DNA of 64,000 nucleotides, from NCBI GenBank assembly GCA_013423325.1, contig BLJB01000132.1:190315-254314 (forward strand), read 5' to 3'. This DNA is from Usnea hakonensis (Eukaryota; Ascomycota; Lecanoromycetes; Lecanorales; Parmeliaceae). The notes under the pieces were generated by a model. The model did no database searches. It was not told where the DNA came from and saw only the letters and a program-made list of their open reading frames with translations. Every line of letters starts with the position of its first letter. The stretch's first letter is position 1. Below, in pieces: positions 22,219-32,048 of this stretch. The position numbers and the translations under genes were made by a program.

Positions 22219-23102
22219 CTAAAATTTCATCGCGTGGGGCTTGTCTCCCTTTCGTAGACTGAATGAGCTCCCAAGATATTCTATCAAATGGGGCTCTTTC
22301 TTGATATTGGTCAATAATGCATGATCGACGGCTTTCTGGTCACTCGCACGAGCGGAGGCGACCTTCTTCTTCTAAAGCAATGATCGAATCAGTCACGGAC
22401 CGTTCTTCTCAGCATCAAGTTGCCCGGAAGTAGATTCCTCACTCACCTCAGGCTTCTCTCCTTGTGCGAAGAATTGCTCCTCTCCCTTCTTGTTCTCTGC
22501 CTTGTCCCGAGTAAAATAGCCCTCTTCTCCCACTTTCTCCACCACCTTCTCGTCAATCCCTTTCAGATCCACCTTCGAACTAGTAGCAATGACGTATCTA
22601 GCATTGACTCGTCTTAACGGCACTCCATTAACCCTGAAAGGACCGGTAACCAGGAGAACGCCTTGAGGCAAGTGCTTGAGGAGGACAACACGCTTGCCGC
22701 GGAAACGGCCAGCAAGGAGGATAAGGACGCTACCGGGCTGAAGACTAGAGCGGGGGCGGGCGGGGTGGATTGATTTGCGAACCTGAAGGATATAGTATTA
22801 GCGATTGACTCAAGGAGCTGAAGATTGAACTTCGAAATCTGCACAGGTTGCTGCGGAATCACTGATGCCGGTCGATTGATAATTCGCTGGTGCCATCGAC
22901 CGCTCTAGCAAGGAGCCAGCCTGTGTGCATGTGCCCATTTTCGCTGTTTTGGTAGACCTTCACGTACCTTCTTTGGCTTGACCTCGTCCTCGGCAGGGTA
23001 GAACTTCTTGGCCTTCTGCGTATGGTGAGGTATTGAACGTTCGCTCTTGCCAAATTTCTTCGTCTTATGCTCGGCCTTGGTGGAATCTTGCTTGGCCGAC
23101 AT
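22219..23102 (-). CDS. RPL6: 60S ribosomal protein L6 (eL6)
   Basis: Exons 23102-22968, 22782-22447 and 22371-22219 (introns 185 and 75 nt, all phase 0), 207 aa. The short basic N-terminal exon is followed by the eL6 core: RPGSVLILLAGRFRGKRVVLL-like, LLVTGPFRVNGVPLRRVNARYVIATSSKVDL. The last exon gives KKKV...DQKAVDHALL, IKKEPHLIEYLGSSFSLRKGDKPHAMKF, the typical fungal end. The first intron is the longest in this gene, as in many fungal ribosomal protein genes. Divergent from RPN13 with 300 bases between start codons. A structural protein of the large subunit; no anomaly. Confidence 0.96.
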
Positions 23103-23402
23103 GGTCAATGCAGCAAGAAGAAAAAAGAGAAACGCTGTTAGACGACTTGCCGTGGGGATGTCGATGTTGTAGTGTTCATCAATGTCGCTATCTTCTGGTC
23201 TTTGTGGAAGCTCGCTTATTGATTTTAGCCTGACCCAGGCTTGGCGCGAATCCTTGCCGGGTCTCTTCCGGCTATGAGAGGCCTCACTGTACCTTATTTA
23301 CTTAACATATTGACAAACTACCTACTTACTTATACCGACTCATCTATATTCCATAGTATTTTCAGCTTTCACAAGTGTGGTAATAACATACCGGTAACCA
23401 AC
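23103..23402. promoter_or_regulatory. Divergent RPL6/RPN13 promoter region
   Basis: 300 bases between the two start codons must serve both genes. No defined site is claimed. Confidence 0.55.
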
Positions 23403-24929
23403 ATGTCTATAACACCCTTGATTACATTCAAGGCTGGAATTTGTGACTTCGATGTGAGTAGTGCCAGTCTCTTTCTCACTTTTGGAGCTGAGCACGACGT
23501 TATCCAGGAACAAGATGGAAAGTCGTTAAAGCTAATAGTTTGATCATGAGTTTAGACTAGCGCATCCACTCCCAAAATTGTTCCCAAAGCTACTCCTGGC
23601 TACCTCTATCTCCACGAAGAAGATGAGCTTATCCACTTCTGCTGGCGCCCACGTTCCGCACCCATGAGCCAACCTGAACTTGACCTTGTGATGGTCCCTA
23701 CGGATGGTAGATTTGTACCGTATTACGACAAGGATTCTCGATCAACTTCAAACCCCAAGTCTCCCACCACCGGCAGAGTTTTCGTCCTCAAGTTCCAATC
23801 AAGCAGCACCCGGCACCTCTTTTGGCTACAGTCGAAAGGCCAACATCCGCAAGGAGATCGCGCTTGGTTCAGTCCTCGTGATGAAAAGATTGGGCGGATG
23901 GTTGACCGGCTTCTACAAGGTGACGAGGTCAATGTACAGGAAGAATACGCAAATATTTCAAATGATTATGGAGGGAATGGAGATGATGAGGCTATGGAAG
24001 ACGCAGGTCCAGCGAGCCACGGTGACACACATAGCAATGTTGGGGGGGTAGATCCTTTCATAAGCGATCCTGGGAACGAGGGTGAAGAGTCAAGAGGGGG
24101 AGGTGCAGACGGAGGACGAGCGTAGGTGCTGCCAATTTCATCATCTCGCGTCAAATTCATGAGACATAAGTAGATGATGCAAATAATCTTTGTGGCTACA
24201 TTGATGGACAAAGGTATAAATACATCGACACTGATGGTACCTGCCAAATCATGTACCCACTCGATTTCATAGCAGAAACTTCATCAATCGAACAACCTCT
24301 TGGCCTCGCCACTATCTCTTGATATTGGACAAACCGAGCATGGCTAACTAATTCTTGTCAGCGCGGGCATGCCCTCGAACGATGCAGCGATTGCTGTGCA
24401 AAACTTTTTGCGGTCCATGCAAGGGAACCAAACGCTAAGCAATCAGCAATCGCAGCCTCAAGGCAAGATTTTCACCACATTACCCGACCTACTACCACCT
24501 GCTACGACGATCCCTGTCATCGATTCGGCAGACTCGGCGTTTATCGACAATCTTCTCAGCCACGTACCGCCTGTCTTACTGCTTCTCAGTCAAGAAGCCG
24601 ATGATATTTCATCCGTCGAACCTACCTCAGAGACCGCAAAAGCAGCACTGGAAGCGTTGAGTGTAGATCAAAAGAAGGAGATTTTGAGGAAAGTTCTTCG
24701 GTCACCTCAGTTCTCGCAAAGTTTAGGGAGTCTGACCGTGGCGTTGCGAGATGGCGGTGTGCCCAGTATTAGCGAAGCTCTGAAGATTCCCGTTGAGAAC
24801 GGTGGCTTCATCAAGCGGGGCGGTGTACCATTGGGAGGTGGAGAAGCCGTTGAAAATTTCCTGAAAGGGGTCAAAGTGTCGGTGGAGAAAAAGAACGAGG
24901 CTGATGAGGGAAGGATGGATACCGATTAA
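23403..24929 (+). CDS. RPN13: Proteasome ubiquitin receptor Rpn13 (ADRM1)
   Basis: Exons 23403-23453, 23556-24121 and 24362-24929 (introns 102 and 240 nt), 394 aa. The N-terminal Pru domain shows LITFKAGICDFD, GYLYLHEEDELIHFCWRPR, DLVMVPTDGRF and FWLQSKGQ motifs. An acidic/Gly linker with low complexity follows. The C-terminal DEUBAD domain spans roughly residues 265-370 (FIDNLLSHVPP, ALSVDQKKEILRKVLRSPQFSQSLGSL). Rpn13 docks on Rpn2 in the 19S base, binds ubiquitin through Pru and recruits the deubiquitinase Uch37 through DEUBAD where that partner exists. The 17-codon first exon is accepted because the intron restores the Pru strand order. Confidence 0.94.
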
Positions 24930-25351
24930 AGAGCTTCAAGAGTATGGGATACTGTACTATACAATCTGAGCATTAGCGAGCATAGCGAGGACTCCATGTA
25001 ATACACTGGGAGATTGAAGTATTTTAACATTTCCAAGACAATACAGTCCGTTTCAATCAGTAGAGTAAATGACAAAGTAAGGTAAAGCAGCTTGATGCCC
25101 AACTGGATTTGGACTAGCGTCTAGTCTTGGACACCCACCTCCCGCGAAAGTTTGGGGGTCTGAGACGCGATGAGATCCACAACTTTGCGCCCAAACCTCT
25201 GACCACGCAGCACACGTCGAATTCGCTCCTAGATCTTTTGAAGGAGCTGTACGTTACCGATAGCTACATGTATCATTTAAATAGACTTCATCAGAGGCTG
25301 TAGTGGGCTGTCCAGATGATTAACAAGATATTAGAGCTTGCTTCAGTGATC
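24930..25351. other. Intergenic between RPN13 and the SFH1 leader
   Basis: RPN13 3' region and SFH1 promoter. GTAAGGTAAAG near 25076 belongs to the dispersed AGGTA motifs. No gene seen. Confidence 0.55.
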
Positions 25352-25380
25352 CTCATCGACTGTGATCTACAGTCGATGAG
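25352..25380 (+). promoter_or_regulatory. Strong hairpin in the SFH1 leader
   Basis: CTCATCGACTGT (25352-25363) is perfectly complementary to ACAGTCGATGAG (25369-25380) with a 5-base loop GATCT: a 12-bp stem ending 24 bases before the SFH1 ATG. If transcribed it would be a stable 5'-UTR hairpin; as DNA it could be an operator dyad. Confidence 0.75.
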
Positions 25381-25408
25381 CAAGGCTGCGAAATTCCGAC
25401 AACTATGA
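25376..25408 (+). promoter_or_regulatory. Upstream ORF of 10 codons overlapping the SFH1 start
   Basis: ATG at 25376, inside the 3' arm of the hairpin, opens MSKAAKFRQL and stops at TGA 25406-25408. The stop overlaps the SFH1 ATG (25405-25407) as ATGA. It is out of frame with SFH1. Such an arrangement fits termination-reinitiation control. Use depends on the transcript start, which is not visible. Confidence 0.5.
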
Positions 25409-27327
25409 CACCGCAAGCCTTCATTTCGAGCTATGCTCCTCGTCTCCGCCTTTATGGAAATTCTTTACTCACCCCTGTCGTGCCTCAAACTGCCGCCCAA
25501 AATGCCCCTTTGTCCCGAACGACCAAGCGTGGGACGATAGCTATTAACTACGCTGAGAACGAATATGATGACGATGACATATTCGAAGATAGTGAAGGCC
25601 CAAGACGGCATACGGGCTTGCGAAGCAAGCGAGAAGACCCTAGTCAAGCCAACAAGGAGGGGATTGCAGAAAAGCTTGGGAGGGAAATACATGCGCCAGT
25701 CGAAGTCCAGGGAATATGGAGAGATTGGATGGGAAAGTTAAGATCTGTGAAGTGCGCACGACGAAGATCTGAGACCTTGTGATACAGACAAGCTTACGAT
25801 TCCTCCAGGACAGATAAGCAGCTCCATGCGCCGACAGCACTACCTTTGACCCTCATACCCATCCGAATCGACCTTGACATACCTCCGTATACACCTCATC
25901 CCGCCCTCCCGCTTCCACCGGAGTATCATTCACTCAACATCAACCCAGCTCTGCCTGCTTACAGAACGCCTGACCCGACACCAGCATATCGACTTAAAGA
26001 CATTTTTCTATGGAACCTCCATGAAACACTTATCACACCTGATCAATTCGCCACCATCCTCATCCATGACCTTGACCTTCCGAATGGTGCTGGGTTAGCT
26101 CTGCAAGTCAGCAAGCAAATTCGGGAACAGCTGGAAGAATACGCAGGCGTTGCACTACACCCTCTATTTCACTCTACAGACATCGGTGCTACCAATGGTG
26201 ACGGATCGAAAGCGATACAGGCGGCGAGATCTCGAGATCAATCATCCACTCCGGCTCCGGGCCCAAGCACGCCTAGAGCGAATGGCGCCGACAGCATCAA
26301 TGCGCACGCCTTTTTGGCCACACAACCACCTCACGACATCAAGGCTACCGCTTCTTCGCATCCAGCGTCTAAATCTAGTAATGAAAACGACCCTGACGAC
26401 ACGTACCGCTGCATAATAACACTCAATATTAATCTACAGAATAAGCTTTACACGGACAAATTCGAATGGTCCTTGCTTCACCCTGTGGGCGTCGCTGAGC
26501 GATTCGCGAAGCAGACATGTGCCGATGTTGGCCTTTCTGGCGAATGGGTACCTGCAATGGCTCACGCAATTTACGAAGCTGTACTGCGCCTGAAAAAAGA
26601 GGCTTGCGAAAACGGTGGCCTGGTAGGCGCAATGAACGGCTATGGCGGGGGTATTGATAATATGGCTGCCAGTTCCGCAGAGGCGGGATGGCGGTACGAC
26701 AATGAGCACTTGGGAGACGAGTGGGAGCCGAAGCTCGAACGCCTGTCGAAAGAAGAAATCGAAAAGCGGGAAGGTGATCGAGAGAGACAGCTGCGGAGAT
26801 TGAGAAGAGAGACGGCGCGATTTTCAAGCACCACAAACATGGCTGGAGGAATGCCAACGCAGCAAAATGGTTATGGCATTCAATTGGACGGCGAAGAGAC
26901 GCCCGCAATGGGAAGAGGCGAGCGGAGTAAGAAGAAGAGACGATTTAGGAGCTTGAGTCCTGCAGGAAGGGCGACTCCAGATGTGGGCAACGCGGGGTAT
27001 GGAGGTGGAGGTGCTGGGAGTCTTAATGAATGGTAAGATGTTCTGATATTCCAGTCAAGTGATTCCGTTCGCTGAGCTGTGTGTTTGCAGGGAGAGGACG
27101 ACGTGGAGGTGTTCACACTGTTTAGTCCATGGATCTGCAGTCTGGGCGGTGAGAGACGGACCAAACGGGCCCAGAGTAGGTCATCCTCCATGTGGATGGT
27201 CTGGGGCGATTGGCTAAGATAATTACAGTCATTATGCAACAACTGCGGCCTCGCGTACGAGCGAGACAAAGAATTACCACCCTGGGCGAAGAATCTGCAC
27301 TATGGCGATATTCCTGTCGGGCGATGA
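25405..27327 (+). CDS. SFH1: SNF5-family chromatin remodeller subunit Sfh1 with GATA-type zinc finger
   Basis: Four exons, 25405-25736, 25809-27032, 27091-27175 and 27229-27327 (introns 72, 58, 53 nt), 579 aa. The N-terminus is typical Sfh1 (SSYAPRLRLYGNSLLTP, IAINYAE). The SNF5 repeats follow (PLTLIPIRIDLD, FLWNLHETLITPDQFA, CIITLNINLQNKLYTDKFEW). The last two exons add a zinc finger: Cys526-x2-Cys529-x20-Cys550-x2-Cys553, ending in NNCGLAYERDKELPPWAKNLHYGDI. Sfh1 is a core RSC subunit that contacts nucleosomes. The finger is absent from the yeast protein; I believe it occurs in other filamentous ascomycetes. The first donor, GTTAAG, is non-optimal but is the only one that restores MGKTDKQLHAP. 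Confidence 0.93.
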
Positions 27328-27855
27328 TGGAGACCGCGGTCTCGGACACTTTGCGATTCGTGCGGAATCACATCTCGGAGAATTCGGGCGTTTTTAAGGG
27401 TGGGGGTAGCTGAGGGTGGCATATGGGTACCGCATCACGCAAAAAAGGTAGAGACCACATTACATCGAAGATTTCGAAAAAAGCAATGTGGATGTACAAT
27501 AGGCTCTTGAGCTAAGGGAGATCACAGCTAGTCTGGAGGTAGACGTCAACGCAAAATACTTCCGAGTTAGCGCGTCTTGTTACAGTACAGGCACGCAGCC
27601 GAACGGGGTGACATTCCGAGGCTCCGAAGTGTTAGGATTCTCAAATCGATTGTTGACATCCCCGCCTAGAGATTTGCCGTCTATATTTGATTTGCTTTGA
27701 GGAAATGCTTTGGACTTCGTTCACGTCACAATCGTGGAAACATTGGATCGGTGCAACTTCAATTGTTACTCTTTCTGGCACGCAGCCTGATTATCTACCG
27801 CTCGGTTGGCTTCGATGCATACTCAAACATCTCACCACGCGTTCCATATCCTGCA
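27328..27855. other. Intergenic, convergent 3' flanks
   Basis: 528 bases between SFH1 and the 178-aa gene. No supported gene, repeat or RNA seen. Confidence 0.55.
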
Positions 27856-28453
27856 CTATGACTCGACCTTGACCTTCTTACCCGGCGTCGTCTGGACATT
27901 TGCGGGCTCCTGTCCTTTGCATTAATGTCTGCTTTTGGATAAGCACTTATGCGCATGATGACAAACTCACAGACTCGGCCCTTCGCTTCCTACCCGCCAA
28001 CGCTTCGTCTCCCGGGACGGTCTCCTTATTGCCAACGACTCTCTTGCCATCGAGTACGACGAGGTTCTTGCTGCCCATGATACTGACACCCGCCTGGATC
28101 GTGACGTTGACATTGGCATTTGCCCTCGCATTTGTCTGCGGCCCTCGCGGTTCCGTGGGCTGCATAATCCCACGCAAAAGCTGCTCGATCTTGACGGCCT
28201 GCTCGGTGGCCGATGGCGAAGCGAGGGCGACGTTGTTGCAATGACCCATGATGCGTGTGGAGGCATCAATGGAGATGGTGGTCGTCTGTTGGACTGGCTG
28301 TGGGCCCGCGGGTCTAGGTCTGGCAGGAGGAGAAGTCGTGTTTGGTCGTGTTGCGTTGGGGGTGGTGGAGAGCAGGGTGTGGAGAAGGGCGCGGGTCTGG
28401 GCTTGGGTGAGGGTCGGTGGGGTGCTGTTGGGATTGGTGGGCGGGACTGCCAT
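27856..28453 (-). CDS. Small conserved-looking protein with internal 18-residue repeat
   Basis: Exons 28453-27971 and 27909-27856 (61-nt intron, GTGAGT...ACAG), 178 aa. I do not recognise a named family. Residues 1-55 are Pro/Thr/Ser/Asn-rich. Two related segments, 60-77 (ISIDASTRIMGHCNNVAL) and 117-134 (VTIQAGVSIMGSKNLVVL), share the pattern hydrophobic-x-I-x-A-x3-IMG-x2-N-x-V-x-L, as in coils of a beta-helix. Between them is a charged helix (EQAVKIEQLLRGIM). The C-terminus has two basic clusters, GRKRRAE and PGKKVKVES, consistent with nuclear import. The spliced C-terminus is preferred over reading through because it yields this ordered, charged end. Confidence 0.7.
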
Positions 28454-29280
28454 GATGGAAAAGGATGCAGATGAGGTGAGCAGCTCGACGGTGAGGGGAG
28501 GCAAGGAATTGGGTGTGCGAAGAGGGTCTTGTTATGGTACTCTACTATGCCTTTTCAATATTGACTGCTGGTGAATCGCATGTAAGAGTGGGAGGATGGA
28601 TGGAAGCAGGGAAGGCTGACGGTGGAATGGAAACGGCAGAGGGGGGCGGGATGGCTTTATATAATAAGTAAACAAGACGGGTGAGGAGGAAAGAGGCTAA
28701 GGATATGGGGAATCTGTCAATAAGATGCTGGATGAATACCAAGGAAATGAATAAGATAAGACAGATGAGGAAAAGCGCCGACGGGAAAAATTAAAGTATG
28801 CGGGTAAGCTTGATATTGTCCCTCGACTCCTCAATAAGATTTGAATAATAGCTAGGTATCCTAGGTACGTATTGGAGAGACATGGCGGCTCAAGTTGCTT
28901 TCATAATACTTCGAGTGAGAAAAATCGAAGCGAAGGGAAAAATAAGTTGAAGAGATGGAACAAGTAAAACCAGGATGTGTTACATGATTGGAACATGATA
29001 AGAATGATGAGTTTCACTTATCTTATTGACATGTAATTGAGGATATGTTGTACTGTAAGTACCTAGGTACCGTCGGTAGGTATGAAAAGGCTGGGAATGT
29101 TCCTTCAGATAGAGTTTGGCGCTAGCGATTCCCTACTCACCTCATTATCATTGTACCTTAGTATTGTCATTGCAGTTTCCGTACGAGTAAGCATAGCCTG
29201 AGTACGACCATGCCGGCCACCCGCTTTATTAGATTTCACCCGTGTCTGACTCCGCTTCCCACGCTTGAATTGATCAATAA
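28454..29280. other. Intergenic, promoter of the 178-aa gene and 3' flank of ERB1
   Basis: 827 bases with no supported gene. It contains CTAGGTATCCTAGGTA near 28853 and the 12-bp palindrome GTACCTAGGTAC at 29059-29070, plus scattered GATA-core sequences. Confidence 0.5.
29059..29070. repeat. 12-bp palindrome GTACCTAGGTAC
   Basis: Perfect dyad, related to the 16-bp palindrome at 20148-20163. Confidence 0.75.
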
Positions 29281-31742
29281 TCATGTCCACAATCGACAGG
29301 TTCCGTCAGCGCCTGCGCTCACAAGCCACGGCTGGGTAGGGTGCCAATCCACATCCAGGACCCCCAGTTCCTTCTTGACCGTGTGACCCCGGAGCACCTT
29401 CAGCGGCACAATGCTCGCGTTTTCCATCATGTCTCCCACTACCTTCCCGTGAAATACTTGGAGACTCCCGTCGTCAGATGCATCCGCGAAAAGCGGGAGT
29501 CCGCCTTGGTGAAACTTTACCGCTCTGATGGCCTTCTTGTGGTAGCGCAATGTCTTAAACGGCCGCACCGAGAGGTCCAGATCATGCCAGAGCAGTCTTC
29601 GATCATATGTTCCCACTATCAAATTGTCACCGCCCGGATGCACATCGAATGATGAAATCCACCTTGCTCCTGGTTGGATGATCTTTAGTAGCTCCTGCTT
29701 TGAAAGGTCGTAAGAGCGAATATATCGTTGCGTGGCGACTAGGAAGATCGGTTGGGACGGGTGGAACGAAGCCGATTGAGCAAGCCCTTTCAGCTTTCGG
29801 AAAGGCAGCTGCGTGAGATGTTTCGAGATCGTGTGGACTGCGACGGCGCTGCTCTGCGCCTGCGGGCAGACTGTACTAAAGTATTCACCTCGACGGTGCC
29901 AAGAAATCACTTTGACCGTCTTTCGTAAACTGAACTTGACTAAGACGCCTTCGTCCTCGAGACGGCTTTCAGGGCGTGTCCAAAGAGTAGCCGGCTCCTT
30001 CTTTGCGTTGCTGGCTGCCCCATTTGCAGCGTATCCCCAACCTGCATCAAGAACCTCTCTACCCTTAGTCTCGATATCAGGACCTACAATAGGCGGCGCT
30101 ATTAAATAGACAGTCTCGCCGTTTGCGGCTGAAAGGATCACTGCTTCAGTGCCTGGTCTCCATCGGACGACGTTGACAGCGTCTTCGTTACCTAACGTGA
30201 CTGACCATATCTGACGACCAGTCAAAAGTTCCCATATTCTGACCGTACCGTCATCGCCCCCGCTCGCCAACCAAACCCCTGAAGGATCCACCGCTAAGCT
30301 GCGCACTCGACCGTTGTGGCCACGAAACAAGGTTGCACAAGTGGTGGGAAACGGCCTTAGCTCCTCGAGACTTGGTAGTTGGGGAAGCAAAGACTCCGGG
30401 TCTATGTTCATTTTACTCCTACGCACTCTTGGCGCGAGATAGAGATCCAGACATCGCTCGAATTTTTCCTTGAGAAAATTTTCGTATCCCGGCACTTTTC
30501 GCAACGCCTCGTGATCAGTCGGTGAAAATTCTTTTTGTCGGTCTTCATCATCTGCGTTCTCCCAAGCATTTATTTCACTACGATCAGGGAGATACTCCGG
30601 TGGTGGACGATAGCTTTCCTCGTAGCCAGGTGGAGGCAACTTTGGGGCAGGAACATTCATGGGGTGATCTGGTCTGGCAACTTCATTCGCCCAGATGTCG
30701 TAGCGCTTGACTTCAAGCTCATCTTCTTCCTCTTCCGCTGGGGATTTGTATGGTAGGATTTTGCCCTCTCGTATGGCTTGAACAATCTTCATGATACGCT
30801 TCGATTCATGCTTGGAAGGCACCCATCTTCTCTTGGGCTCTGGCGCAGCGCTCAACGGCATAGTCTCCGTTTTACTCGTGAAATACTCCACTGTGGCAGG
30901 GTACGGATCGTAGCCCTCATCTGGTACTTCGTTCATTTGGATTCTCTTCAAAACCTCTAGCCTATTCATAAATTCTCAATTAGTGTTGCCTGTTCAAAGG
31001 CAGGAAGGAATCGAGCCTCGAAATATGTATCGATCAAAAGGTTTCAGGACTCAAAAATCTTCATATGGTCGAATATAGGAAAGGTAGATTTCGAAAATAC
31101 GCACTCTTGCTGGCTCAGCTCCAGCGGCTTTCCAGTCGCCGGATCTGTGAGCCCAGTCCATCCCTTGGGCACCTCGATACTGTCCAACAAGGCGTCTAAA
31201 GCCTCCCCTTTCGCCGGCCGTGCAATTTTCTTGCCATTGATATCGTAGCCGATATGGGGGTAGGTATCATAGAATGACAAAGGAATAGAGCCGATTGTGT
31301 TCTGAATTGCGGGAGCGTCACTGTCATCAGAGTCGTATACAGGGTCTATATCAGCATACATATAACGAGGATTACCGTTAGCATCTTCTGTAATCTTATA
31401 GTTGGCAATTGGTGCCTCGGCACCCTCGCTCCTCTCTATTGCACCTGATATTGCTGTTCCATTTTGCTTAGGACCTGCCCGATCACTCTCTACATCCGAA
31501 GGGACCTCGTCACTGGCAATATCGTCGGAAGGCTCTTCACTTTTCCCATCGCTGTCCTCCTCGAAAAGATCGCTACTGTGGCCTGCATCTTCTTCATCTG
31601 TCTCGTCCTCGCTTTGCGAATGGACGCCATTGAGTAGAGCAATATCAAAGCCGTCTCCGCTGTCGCTTAGAAGAACTTCGTCAGCTTCTGGAGAGTCACG
31701 AGTGACAGCCTTGCGCTTTTTGGAGGCCTGTAGAGATGCCAT
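29281..31742 (-). CDS. ERB1: Ribosome biogenesis protein Erb1 (BOP1)
   Basis: Exons 31742-31105 and 30961-29281 (143-nt intron; the split codon restores SQQELEVLKRIQ), 772 aa. An acidic N-terminus (Glu/Asp/Ser) is followed by the BOP1 N-terminal domain (DPVYDSDDSDAP, FYDTYPHIGYDINGKKI, PKRRWVPSKHESKRIMKIV, GYENFLKEKFERCLDLYL). The C-terminal half is a WD40 propeller starting near residue 425 (HNGRVRSLAVDPSG, GGDDGTVRIWE) and ending ADGTCRLWT. With Ytm1 and Nop7, Erb1 forms the PeBoW complex needed for 27S pre-rRNA processing. Yeast Erb1 has 807 aa. The start is the first ATG giving the acidic N-terminus; in-frame codons upstream look non-coding. Confidence 0.95.
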
Positions 31743-32048
31743 GGTATGTTTTATTCCTACATGAAGAGATTTGGTTAGAGCCGAAGATTTATTAGTCGGC
31801 TGACTTTTAGCGTCGCTATGTCTTGGCACTCAGAAAAACACCCCAAGGCTTTTCATGGTCTACATGGGTAGATACCTATACTATATGGCATTTGCGCACA
31901 TTATCTATGTCCTTGATTGCTGGTCGGAATATTGCTTGTTTTCGTGTCTCGAGCGTGGATCTTGACTGCGGAATTCGAACTGACCAGACCTTTATTATTA
32001 CTTTGAGCTCGCTTCAAAACCGCCCGTGTATAATTTGGGTCCCAACAC
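31743..32048. promoter_or_regulatory. Intergenic between ERB1 and the DUF3405 gene
   Basis: 306 bases holding the ERB1 promoter and the DUF3405 3' end. Nothing specific seen. Confidence 0.5.

Noticed and set aside
24122..24361. C/D snoRNA in the RPN13 second intron (GATGATG and CTGA present)
   Set aside because: Box C is one base off consensus, C'/D' and a terminal stem are missing.
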